Source: Pigmentiphaga litoralis
GTDB lineage: Bacteria; Pseudomonadota; Gammaproteobacteria; Burkholderiales; Burkholderiaceae_B
Length of the DNA stretch: 64,000 bases
Assembly (NCBI RefSeq): GCF_014651835.1
Contig: NZ_BMXQ01000001.1
Location: 1,688,801-1,752,800 of the forward strand
Direction: 5' to 3'
Shown piece after piece: positions 8,056 to 15,503 of this stretch. Positions within the stretch are counted from its first letter, which is position 1, and each line of letters starts with the position of its first letter. Under the pieces are notes generated by a model. It saw only the letters and a program-made list of their open reading frames with translations, ran no database searches and had not been told where the DNA came from. The translations under genes were made by a program, and so were the position numbers.

Positions 8056-9219
8056 TCAATAAGAACGCGGAAGATCCAGCAGGTGCTCGGCCACGTAAGC
8101 CAGGATCAAGTTGGTCGAGATCGGCGCAACCTGATACAGGCGCGTCTCGCGGAATTTGCGCTCGACGTCGTATTCGCACGCAAAGCCGAAGCCGCCATGC
8201 GTCTGCAGGCAGGTGTTGGCCGCTTCCCACGAGGCCTTGGCCGCCAGATACTTGGCCATGTTCGCGCTGGCGCCGGCAGGCTCGCCCGCGTCGTACTGCT
8301 GGCAGGCGCGCCAGCGCATCAGGTCGGCCGCTTCCACTTCGATGTGCGCTTCGGCGATTGGAAACTGCACGCCCTGGTTCTTGCCGATCGGGCGGTCGAA
8401 CACGATCCGTTCGTTGGCGTAGTTGCGCGCCTTCTCAACGAACCAGCGGCCATCGCCAATACATTCGGCGGCGATCAGCGTGCGTTCCGCGTTCAGGCCA
8501 TCCAGGATGTACTTGAAGCCCTTGCCTTCTTCGCCGATCAGGCTGTGCAGCGGCAGTTCAAGATTGTCGAAGAACAGTTCGTTGGTCTCGTGGTTGACCA
8601 TGTTCAGGATCGGCCGGACGCTCATGCCGTTGCCGATCGCCTTTTCCAGGTCGACCAGGAAAATCGACAGGCCTTCGGACTTCTTCTTGACGTCGGCCAG
8701 CGGCGTCGTGCGGGCCAGCAGGATCATGTAGTCCGAGTGCTGCACGCGCGAGATCCACACCTTCTGGCCGTTGATGACGTACTTGTCACCCTTCCTGACG
8801 GCCGTGGTCTTGAGCTTGGTCGTGTCGGTGCCGGTCGTCGGCTCGGTCACGCCCATGGCCTGCAGGCGGGTCTGGCCCGATGCCAGGCGCGGCAGCAAGT
8901 CGCGCTTCTGCGCTTCCGATCCATGACGCACCAGCGTGAACATGTTGTACATCTGACCGTGCACGCTGCCGGAATTGCCGCCGCAGCGGTTGATCTCTTC
9001 CAGGATCACCGATGCTTCGGACAGGCCCAGGCCCGAGCCGCCGTATTCCGACGGGATCATGGCGGCCAGCCAGCCGGCTTCGGTCAGCGCATTGACGAAG
9101 GTTTCGGGAAACCCGCGGCGCTCGTCCACTTCGCGCCAGTAGGCGGCGTCATAGGACGCACACAAGGCGCGCACGCCTTCACGGATGTCCTGGAAATCTT
9201 CGGTGGTTTGCAACGGCAT
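8056..9219 (-). CDS. acyl-CoA dehydrogenase
   Basis: A 387-residue FAD-dependent acyl-CoA dehydrogenase with the N-terminal helical domain, the middle beta domain (QAMGVTEPTTGTDTTKLKTTAVRKGDKYVINGQKVWIS, residues about 120-157) and the C-terminal helical domain (ERTLIAAECIGDGRWFVEKA; THGGFGFACEYDVERKFRETRLYQVAPISTNL). The ATG at 9219 lies 10 bases after the hydratase stop. It belongs to the itaconate-type operon; the P. aeruginosa cluster has an acyl-CoA dehydrogenase at the same position. It is not needed for the three known steps, so it may oxidise a saturated relative such as methylsuccinyl-CoA, feeding the same pathway. That is inference. Confidence 0.92.
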   Translation of the reverse strand: MPLQTTEDFQDIREGVRALCASYDAAYWREVDERRGFPETFVNALTEAGWLAAMIPSEYGGSGLGLSEASVILEEINRCGGNSGSVHGQMYNMFTLVRHGSEAQKRDLLPRLASGQTRLQAMGVTEPTTGTDTTKLKTTAVRKGDKYVINGQKVWISRVQHSDYMILLARTTPLADVKKKSEGLSIFLVDLEKAIGNGMSVRPILNMVNHETNELFFDNLELPLHSLIGEEGKGFKYILDGLNAERTLIAAECIGDGRWFVEKARNYANERIVFDRPIGKNQGVQFPIAEAHIEVEAADLMRWRACQQYDAGEPAGASANMAKYLAAKASWEAANTCLQTHGGFGFACEYDVERKFRETRLYQVAPISTNLILAYVAEHLLDLPRSY

Positions 9220-9229
9220 ACAGTCCTCG

Positions 9230-10093
9230 TCAGTCGAATTCGATGTCGGCGCGCTGGGCGGCGCCCTGTTGGTTGGCGGCCCATACCTGTGCATGGCCCG
9301 GTTCGGTGATACGACCGCCGACATGGAACGCATCGGGTACGGTCAGCGCACGGACGCCGCGAAAAGCAAAAGTCTTGACCCGGGCGTCGGGGTTCGCGCG
9401 CACGAAGGAGCGCAGCGCAAGGGTCGCGATCAGCGGGCCATGCACCACCAGTCCGGCATAGCCCTCGACCTCGGTCACATACGGGAAGTCGTAATGGATG
9501 CGGTGACCATTGAAGGTCACGGCCGAATAGCGGAACAGCAGCGTGGGCGTCGGCGTCACGTCTTCGCGCCACTGCGGCTCGTCGACCGGCGTGTCGTCCT
9601 TCAGCTTGGGCGGCGTGGCTTCGCGGTAGACGATGTCGTGATCGTCGCGCAGGGCCAGCTGCCCTTGCTGCGAGATCTCGTGGCGCACGGTCACGAACAG
9701 CAGCGAGCCGGTGCGGCCGTGCTTTTCTTCGATGCGGGTGATGGTCGACACGCGATGCGCGTCGACCCCAACGCGCAGCGGCGCGTGGAATTCCAGCCGG
9801 CTGCCCGCCCACATGCGGTTGCGGCCTTCGGCGGGAGGCAGGAAGCCCCCACGGGCCGGGTGGCCGTCCTGACCGATGCCATCGGGCTGCACGGGTTGCT
9901 GGAAATAGGCCCAGTGCCAGAGCAGCGGCAAGGCGCCGCCGGGGGGCGGTGTCGGCTCGCCCAGGGTCGCGGCGATACGCACGGCAAGGTTGTGGCTGAT
10001 CTGGTCGGTGCAGGTTTCGGTACGGCCCAGCCAGGGATTGGTGTCCATGCCCTTGGCCGCGTCGGCGGTGTCGTTGGTCGTCGCTGCACCCAT
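9230..10093 (-). CDS. ich: MaoC/FAS1-like acyl-CoA dehydratase, probable itaconyl-CoA or mesaconyl-CoA hydratase
   Basis: A 287-residue double-hotdog protein of the type annotated as mesaconyl-C4-CoA hydratase or FAS1-like dehydratase. Features: LLWHWAYFQQPVQPDGIGQDGHP near residue 60, AGSRLEFHAPLRVG, and the C-terminal MaoC-like half RYSAVTFNGHRIHYDFPYVTEVEGYAGLVVHGPLIATL. The asparagine-histidine pair of NGHRIHYD fits the hydratase active site. As first gene of the operon with CoA-transferase and lyase, it is the candidate for hydrating itaconyl-CoA or mesaconyl-CoA to citramalyl-CoA. Starts at 10093 (used) or 10048 (MDTNPW) are both possible. The promoter must lie in the 117 bases shared with the divergent LysR gene. 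Confidence 0.83.
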   Translation of the reverse strand: MGAATTNDTADAAKGMDTNPWLGRTETCTDQISHNLAVRIAATLGEPTPPPGGALPLLWHWAYFQQPVQPDGIGQDGHPARGGFLPPAEGRNRMWAGSRLEFHAPLRVGVDAHRVSTITRIEEKHGRTGSLLFVTVRHEISQQGQLALRDDHDIVYREATPPKLKDDTPVDEPQWREDVTPTPTLLFRYSAVTFNGHRIHYDFPYVTEVEGYAGLVVHGPLIATLALRSFVRANPDARVKTFAFRGVRALTVPDAFHVGGRITEPGHAQVWAANQQGAAQRADIEFD

Positions 10094-10210
10094 GTCGCTG
10101 CATTCCTGTCGTCTATCCGGAGCGCTAGGATGCGGAAAGCAGTACCCTTCTGTAAATTCACATTTTTCTTACCCGGCGTTCGCCTGCCGCGAACGCCAAT
10201 CCAGGATGCC
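10094..10210. promoter_or_regulatory. divergent promoter region between the itaconate-type operon and its LysR regulator
   Basis: The only non-coding DNA between the two divergent units. It holds ATCC-N9-GGAT (10115-10131) and an imperfect palindrome TGTAAATTCACA (10151-10162) beside an AT-rich stretch (10151-10170). Either could be the LysR recognition site; a T-N11-A core is not unambiguous. Confidence 0.5.
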
Positions 10211-11110
10211 ATGCACTTCGATCTGGCCGACCTTCGGCTCTTCATCCAGGTAGCGCAGGGCCCGAGCCTGACGCAGGGCGCGCGGCGGGCCAGCCTGTCG
10301 CTCGCAGCAGCCAGCGCCCGCATCAAGGCCCTGGAAGGTCAACTCAATACCCGCCTGCTCTACCGCGACAGCCGCGGTGTCGAACTCACGCCGGCAGGCC
10401 AGCGGCTGCTGCAGCATGCGCGGCTGGTCATGCGGCAGGTGGATTATCTGAAAAATGAATTCACCGATTACGGGGGCGATGGCGCCGGGCATATCCGCAT
10501 CTTTGCAAACACGACCGCCACCACCGAGTTCCTGCCCGAGATCCTCGCCCGCTTCCTGTCTACCCGACCCGGCGTCACCATCGACCTGCAGGAACGCCTG
10601 ACGCGCGACATCGTGCGCGGCGTGGTCGACGGGTCCACCGACCTCGGCATCACCGCCGGTCCCATCGTTGCGCCCGAATTGCAGATGATCCACTTCAGCA
10701 CCGACCGCCTCGTGCTGGTGGTGGCCAGTGACCACGCCCTCGCGGCGCGCGATGCCATCAAGCTCGAAGAGATACTTGAGTATCAACACATTGCCCTGCA
10801 TGAAGGGAGCACCATGCTCGCGTTCCTGCGCGAACAGGTCGAGCAGCACGGCGTGTCCCTGCTGCTGCGTATTCAGGTGTCGAGCTTCGAAGCCGTGTGT
10901 CGCATGGTCGAAGCCGACGTCGGCATCGGCGTCATTCCCGAATCGTCCGCCCTGCGCCATCGGCAGACCATGGGCATCAAGATCATCGCGCTTGATGAAC
11001 CGTGGGCCGTGCGCGAGCGCAGCATCCTGATCCGTGATCTGGAAGGCCTGCCCGGATGCGTGCATGCGCTGGTGGCGGCGATCAAGGCACATCAGGGAAG
11101 CGGCGCGTAA
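10211..11110 (+). CDS. LysR-family transcriptional regulator, probable activator of the itaconate-type operon
   Basis: A 299-residue LysR-type regulator. The N-terminal winged helix-turn-helix spans residues 4-62 (LADLRLFIQVAQGPSLTQGARRASLSLAAASARIKALEGQLNTRLLYRDSRGVELT). The rest is the periplasmic-binding-like effector domain (GHIRIFANTTATTEFLPEILARFLS, DLGITAGPI). It is divergent from the hydratase gene with a 117-base gap, the classical layout for a LysR activator answering to a pathway intermediate. In P. aeruginosa a LysR gene occupies the same place. The ATG at 10211 starts the conserved helix-turn-helix in register; a strong terminator follows its stop immediately. Confidence 0.93.
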   Translation: MHFDLADLRLFIQVAQGPSLTQGARRASLSLAAASARIKALEGQLNTRLLYRDSRGVELTPAGQRLLQHARLVMRQVDYLKNEFTDYGGDGAGHIRIFANTTATTEFLPEILARFLSTRPGVTIDLQERLTRDIVRGVVDGSTDLGITAGPIVAPELQMIHFSTDRLVLVVASDHALAARDAIKLEEILEYQHIALHEGSTMLAFLREQVEQHGVSLLLRIQVSSFEAVCRMVEADVGIGVIPESSALRHRQTMGIKIIALDEPWAVRERSILIRDLEGLPGCVHALVAAIKAHQGSGA

Positions 11111-11144
11111 AAAAGCCCCGCCTCTTTGCAGAGAGCGGGGCTTT
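11111..11144. terminator. bidirectional terminator between the LysR and histone H1-like genes
   Basis: AGCCCCGC-CTCT pairs with AGAG-A-GCGGGGCT around TTGC. A run of A on the left makes a six-T tail on the minus strand; CTTTC follows on the plus strand. It serves the convergent LysR (+) and H1-like (-) genes and is the better terminator for the latter. Confidence 0.85.
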
Positions 11145-11186
11145 CATCGTCCCACCGGCACGCCGGCGGGACGGTCGCTACGGTAC

Positions 11187-11918
11187 TTACGCGGCGCTGG
11201 TCGGCGTTGCGTCGGCAGCCGGTGCGTCGTTCGATGCAGGCGCAGCAGCAGGCGCCGGTGCGGCTGCAGGTGCAGCGGCCTTCTTGGCCGGCGCGCGCTT
11301 CGCGGCTGGCTTCTTGGCGGCTGCCTTCTTTGCAGCAGGAGCGGCGTCGGCAGACTTGGCAGCGGTCTTGGTCGACTTGGCCGACTTTGCAGCCTTGACC
11401 GGAGCGGCAGGCTTGGCAGCATCAGCAGCAGGCTTGGCAGCCGACTTCTTCGATGCCTTCGAAGCGCGCACGGCCTTCGTTGCCGGCTTGGCGGCGTCGG
11501 CTGGTTTGGCAGCAGCAGTCTTGACCGACTTGGCAGGCGCCTTCTTGGCGACGGCTTTCTTTGCGGCCGGCTTGGCGGCAGCAGGTTGAGCCGCAGCGGC
11601 GGGCTTCGTCGACGCCGACTTCTTGTCGGCGGCGACGACGGCCTTCGCTTCCTTCATCGCGGCCTTCATGGCTTTTTCGGCCAGGCTCAGACGCTGCGAG
11701 GCATCCTTGCGAGCAGCATCGGCGCGCGCGATGGCTTTCTTGGCGGCATCACCCAGACGGGTTGCCGTGGCTTCGAGCTTCGTCAGAACGTTCGAGCCGG
11801 CGGACTTCGCAGGCGCCGCTTTCTTGGCTACCGATTTTGTCGGGGCGACCTTTGCAGTCGTCACTTTCTTTTCCGCTGGTTTGGCGGATGCTTTACCGGT
11901 TTGCAGTTTTTTGACCAT
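11187..11918 (-). CDS. histone H1-like Lys/Ala/Pro-rich DNA-binding protein
   Basis: A 243-residue protein made almost entirely of Ala, Lys, Pro, Ser and Thr. Residues 46-100 form an amphipathic helical segment (VLTKLEATATRLGDAAKKAIARADAARKD and on). The rest is repeats of the KKAAAKKPAAKRAPAKK type, as in histone H1 tails. Bordetella BpH1 and Pseudomonas AlgP have this composition and bind DNA non-specifically; size here is closer to AlgP/PhaF. The helical part also resembles phasin-type segments, so a PhaF-like role at polyhydroxyalkanoate granules is the main alternative. The ATG at 11918 has AGAAAGA upstream. Low sequence complexity makes copy-number change between strains likely. Confidence 0.8.
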   Translation of the reverse strand: MVKKLQTGKASAKPAEKKVTTAKVAPTKSVAKKAAPAKSAGSNVLTKLEATATRLGDAAKKAIARADAARKDASQRLSLAEKAMKAAMKEAKAVVAADKKSASTKPAAAAQPAAAKPAAKKAVAKKAPAKSVKTAAAKPADAAKPATKAVRASKASKKSAAKPAADAAKPAAPVKAAKSAKSTKTAAKSADAAPAAKKAAAKKPAAKRAPAKKAAAPAAAPAPAAAPASNDAPAADATPTSAA

Positions 11919-12105
11919 GTCTTTCTCTAGAGAGTCGAGCGCGCAGTGTTAATGCGACACGCTACTCTGTCAACCCTTATGTCAATAAAGAAGAAGCGAC
12001 ATCGCAACAGCGCATTGCTGGAACAAATCTCGCGATGCGTGAAGCGTGTCACCTTGATGCGATCGCTCCGACAACAGCCGGTCCCCAAGGCCCGGCCGTG
12101 CCGGC

Positions 12106-12819
12106 TCAACCGCCGAGGTAAGCCTCGACGAGACGATCGTCCTTGAGCAATTCCTGGCCGCTGCCGCTAAGGGCAATGCTGCCGTTTTCGAGCACATACG
12201 CGCGCTGCGCGATCTTCAGTGCCTGACGCACGTTCTGCTCGACGAGGAATATGGTGAGACCTTCACGATTGATCTCGCGAAGGGTGCGAAAGATCTCCTG
12301 CACGATGATCGGTGCCAGACCCATCGACGGTTCATCGAGCAACAGCAGACGCGGCTTGGCCATGAGCGCGCGGCCGATCGCAAGCATCTGCTGTTCGCCG
12401 CCCGACAGATTGCCGGCCATGCCATCGAGCCGCTCTTTCAGTCGCGGAAACAGATGGAACACATGCTCGAGATCGCTGCCGACCGAGCTGCGATCCTTGC
12501 GGGTGTACGCACCCAGCTCCAGGTTCTCGCGCACGGTCATGGTCGTCAGGATTGCGCGGCCTTCGGCCACCTGCACGACGCCGCGCTGCACGATCTTGTG
12601 GGGCGACAGCTTGCCAAGGTCTTCACCGTCGAACACGATGCTGCCGGCACTTTTCTTGACCAGGCCCGAGAGCGAGAGCAGCGTGGTCGACTTGCCCGCG
12701 CCATTGGAGCCGACCAGCGTCGTGATCTCGCCTTCGCGCAGTTCGAAGTCGATGCCCTTGACCGCCTCGATGTGTCCATAGGCAACCTTCAGGCCCGACA
12801 CGTTCATCAGCGTACTCAT
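12106..12819 (-). CDS. livF: branched-chain amino-acid ABC transporter ATPase LivF
   Basis: A 237-residue ABC ATPase of the LivF branch. Walker A is GSNGAGKST, the signature is LSGGEQQMLAIGRALM, Walker B is LLLLDEPSMGLAP, and the H-loop region is TIFLVEQNV. The last gene of the livJHMGF operon. The ATG at 12819 overlaps the livG stop as ATGA. With LivG it energises import of leucine, isoleucine, valine or related amino acids or amides. The 186 bases beyond its stop hold no clear terminator. Confidence 0.95.
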   Translation of the reverse strand: MSTLMNVSGLKVAYGHIEAVKGIDFELREGEITTLVGSNGAGKSTTLLSLSGLVKKSAGSIVFDGEDLGKLSPHKIVQRGVVQVAEGRAILTTMTVRENLELGAYTRKDRSSVGSDLEHVFHLFPRLKERLDGMAGNLSGGEQQMLAIGRALMAKPRLLLLDEPSMGLAPIIVQEIFRTLREINREGLTIFLVEQNVRQALKIAQRAYVLENGSIALSGSGQELLKDDRLVEAYLGG

Positions 12820-13604
12820 GGAAGCACCTCTTCGTTGGCGGGTGTCTCGTCGTCGTCGGTGCCGAGATACGCTTCGATCACCATGGGGTTGCGGCGGATC
12901 TCGTCCGGTTCGCCTTCGGCAATGATGCGGCCGAAGTTGAGCACCGCGATGCGATCGCACAGGCCCATCACGAAACGCATGTCGTGCTCGATCATGAAGA
13001 TCGTGTAACCACGTGCCTTGATGTTCTCGATCTCGCTCATGAGATCGACTTTTTCGCCGGTGTTCATGCCGGCCACGGGTTCGTCGAGCAACAGCAGCTT
13101 GGGTTCGGTCGCCAGCGCGCGCGCCAGTTCCAGCTTGCGCTGATCGCCGTACGACAGGTTGTCGGCAATGTCGTTGGCCTTGTGGTCCAGCTTGACCCAC
13201 GACAGCAGTTCATGCGCCCGTTCACGCGCGCGCTTTTCCTGCGCACGGAAGCCGGGCAGGCTCAGGATCAGGCCGGCCGGTCCGTAGTTCAAATGACGGT
13301 GCATGCCCACGACCACGTTTTCCAGCAGCGTCATCTCCTTGAAGATGCGGATGTTCTGGAAGGTGCGCGCGATGCCGCGGCGGGTGATCTGGTGCGGCTT
13401 GATGCCCACCAGGCTCTCGCCGTTGAACGTCAGGCTGCCCCCGGTAGGCGGCAGCAGCCCGGTGATCAGGTTGAACACGGTCGTCTTGCCGGCGCCGTTC
13501 GGGCCGATCAGGCCAAAGATCGTGCCCTGCGGGACGGTGATGTTGACGTCCTGCAGCACGTGCAGTCCGCCGAAGCTTTTCGAGATGGAGGAAAGTTGCA
13601 GCAT
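12816..13604 (-). CDS. livG: branched-chain amino-acid ABC transporter ATPase LivG
   Basis: A 262-residue ATPase with Walker A GPNGAGKTT, signature LSYGDQRKLELARALA, Walker B LLLLDEPVAGMN and the long LivG-type C-terminal region (VLNFGRIIAEGEPDEIRRNPMVIEAYLG). The LivG-specific GMNTGEK insert after Walker B is present. A DDDETPANEE acidic tail precedes the stop. It is separated by one base from livM and overlaps livF by 4 bases, so coupling is tight. Confidence 0.95.
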   Translation of the reverse strand: MLQLSSISKSFGGLHVLQDVNITVPQGTIFGLIGPNGAGKTTVFNLITGLLPPTGGSLTFNGESLVGIKPHQITRRGIARTFQNIRIFKEMTLLENVVVGMHRHLNYGPAGLILSLPGFRAQEKRARERAHELLSWVKLDHKANDIADNLSYGDQRKLELARALATEPKLLLLDEPVAGMNTGEKVDLMSEIENIKARGYTIFMIEHDMRFVMGLCDRIAVLNFGRIIAEGEPDEIRRNPMVIEAYLGTDDDETPANEEVLP

Positions 13605-13605
13605 G

Positions 13606-14475
13606 TCAGTGTCCCCCCGGCTGCCGGCTGCGTCCGAACCAGCGGCGCATGCGCGTCGGGTCCCAGATGCCCTTGGGCAGGAACAGCACGATCAGGATCA
13701 GGATCAGGCCGTTGATGACGAGGCGGAAGTCGTTGAAGGCGCGAAGCATTTCGGGCAGCACGGTCAAAATCATGCTGCCGACGACCGGACCGGCGATGCT
13801 GCCGATGCCGCCCAGGATGGTCATGGTCAGGATTTCCACGCCGCGGTCAAAGCCGTATTCGTTGGGACCGATGAAGAAGGTCAGGTGCGCGTTGAGCGCG
13901 CCCGCCAGGCCCGCCAGCAGCGCGCCCAGCACGAAGGCCAGCAGCTTGGTGTTGTTGACGTCGACGCCCATCAGGCCCGCCGCCGTCTCGTCTTCCTTGA
14001 TGGCCTCGAACGCTCGGCCGATCTTGGAGCGGCGCAGGCGATACAGCAGCACCAGGGTCAGCAGGACGGCCAGGCCGACATGCCACCACTGCGTCTGCTG
14101 AGGAATGCCGTTCAGGCCCAGCGCGCCGCCGGTCCAGGATTCTGTGTTCAGGATGAACACGCGCACGACTTCACCGAAGCCCAGCGTGGCCATGGCCAGG
14201 TACACGCCCGACAGCCTTAGCGTGGGCTTGCCGATGATGAACGCCACCAGCATGGGCGCCGCCATGCCGCCCAGCAGCGCAACAGGGAACGACACCTCGT
14301 AGTTCATCGTCAGGATCGCGGCCGTGTAGGCGCCGATACCCATGAAAGCCGCATTGGCCATTGCCAGCATGCCGCAGGCCAGCGTCAGCCAGATGGACAG
14401 CGCCAGCAACGCGTTGGTCCCCAGGCTGAGCACCAGGTTGCTGTACACCGACCAGAAATTGTCAAACCACTCCAT
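13606..14475 (-). CDS. livM: branched-chain amino-acid ABC transporter permease LivM
   Basis: A 289-residue inner-membrane permease with about eight hydrophobic helices. The LivM-type coupling region reads GRAFEAIKEDETAAGLMGVDVNNTKLLAFVLGALLAGLAGAL, near residue 150, and the C-terminal helix segment reads GGIGSIAGPVVGSMILTVLPEML. Pairs with LivH to form the pore. It starts 15 bases after the livH stop. Confidence 0.94.
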   Translation of the reverse strand: MEWFDNFWSVYSNLVLSLGTNALLALSIWLTLACGMLAMANAAFMGIGAYTAAILTMNYEVSFPVALLGGMAAPMLVAFIIGKPTLRLSGVYLAMATLGFGEVVRVFILNTESWTGGALGLNGIPQQTQWWHVGLAVLLTLVLLYRLRRSKIGRAFEAIKEDETAAGLMGVDVNNTKLLAFVLGALLAGLAGALNAHLTFFIGPNEYGFDRGVEILTMTILGGIGSIAGPVVGSMILTVLPEMLRAFNDFRLVINGLILILIVLFLPKGIWDPTRMRRWFGRSRQPGGH

Positions 14476-14490
14476 GTCTTCTTTACCCTT

Positions 14491-15372
14491 TTATGCCTTG
14501 CGTTCCAGCACTTTGCCGAACAGGCCTTGCGGACGGACGAGCAGGATCAGGAACAACAGACCGAAAGCCACGGCGTCGCGCATCGTGGATCCCACGTACG
14601 CCACCGACAGCACTTCGGCAAAACCCAGGAACAGACCGCCGATCATCGCGCCGCGAATGTCGCCCATGCCGCCCAGGATGATGACCGCGATGCCCTTGTG
14701 CAGCATGGGCTGGCCCATCAGCGGGAACACCGCGTTCGAATAAAGGCCGATCAGCACGCCGGCAATGCCGCCCAGCGCCGCCGCCACGAAAGACGTCAGC
14801 AGGAACAGGCCTTCGACGTTGATGCCCAGAAGCGACGCTGCCTTGGGCGACTCGGCGATCGCCCGCAGCGCGCGGCCCAGCTGCGTCTTTTTCATCGTGT
14901 ACATCAGCGCCGCCATGAGCGCGAAGGACACGAAGATGATGGTCAGTTCCATGACGGTGACGTGCATGCCGCCGATTTCGAGCGCGTCGTCGGGCGTGAT
15001 GCCGGCCGGGAAGCGGATCGTCTCGGCGCCGAACACGCCCTGCATGCCGTTGTTGAGGACGATCGCCACGCCGATGGTGGCGATCATGGGAATCAGGTGA
15101 GGCGCATTGCGCTTGCGCAGGCGCTTGAGCACCAGCACGTCGATCAGCATGCCCAGGATCCCGCTGCCCACGGCGGATGCCACGACCGCGAGCCACAGCG
15201 GTGCATCGAGCTTGAGCACCAGTTGCAGCGCGATATAGGCGCCGGCCATGAAGACCGCGCCGTGCGACAGGTTGATGACGCCCAGCACCCCGAAGACAAG
15301 GGTGAAGCCGAGCGCGAACAGGGCGTAAACGCAGCCAAGCGAAAGCGCGTTGACGAGTTGCTGTTCCAGCAT
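14491..15372 (-). CDS. livH: branched-chain amino-acid ABC transporter permease LivH
   Basis: A 293-residue permease with about eight membrane helices. LivH features: LFALGFTLVFGVLGVINLSHGAVFMAGAY near the N-terminus, GRALRAIAESPKAASLLGINVE as the EAA-like loop, and GGMGDIRGAMIGGLFLGFAE. The ATG at 15372 (MLEQQLVNALSLG) is chosen because GGAA lies upstream and family members begin this way; an ATG at 15405 would add 11 residues. A strong GC hairpin (15426-15456) lies between it and livJ. Confidence 0.94.
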   Translation of the reverse strand: MLEQQLVNALSLGCVYALFALGFTLVFGVLGVINLSHGAVFMAGAYIALQLVLKLDAPLWLAVVASAVGSGILGMLIDVLVLKRLRKRNAPHLIPMIATIGVAIVLNNGMQGVFGAETIRFPAGITPDDALEIGGMHVTVMELTIIFVSFALMAALMYTMKKTQLGRALRAIAESPKAASLLGINVEGLFLLTSFVAAALGGIAGVLIGLYSNAVFPLMGQPMLHKGIAVIILGGMGDIRGAMIGGLFLGFAEVLSVAYVGSTMRDAVAFGLLFLILLVRPQGLFGKVLERKA

Positions 15373-15425
15373 GACAAATTTCCAGCCTGAAAGGGACGGC
15401 GACACAACGTGCCGTCAGAAAACGT

Positions 15426-15456
15426 CAGGGGCGCGGAGCCAGGCTCCACGCCCCTG
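15426..15456 (-). terminator. intercistronic stem-loop between livJ and livH
   Basis: CAGGGGCG-C-GGAGCC pairs with GGCTCC-A-CGCCCCTG, an almost perfect 15-base-pair stem. There is no T tract. Such hairpins after binding-protein genes typically act as partial terminators or block 3' decay, so receptor mRNA exceeds that of the membrane genes. Confidence 0.65.
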
Positions 15457-15503
15457 GGAATACCGCGGCAGCGCCGCGACAGCGTGTAGTGCGTCTTTCG
15501 GTT

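Noticed and set aside
11034-11930. Arg/Gly/Leu/Ser-rich plus-strand frame opposite the histone H1-like gene
   Set aside because: The sequence RRLGSRLLRCL and similar is just the complement of the Lys/Ala repeats. The H1-like frame has a start, a ribosome binding site and a terminator.
11946-12146. 66-residue plus-strand frame with a basic MSIKKKRHRNSALLEQ segment
   Set aside because: It overlaps the end of livF, has no ribosome binding site, and its end is antisense coding DNA. Too weak to list as a gene.
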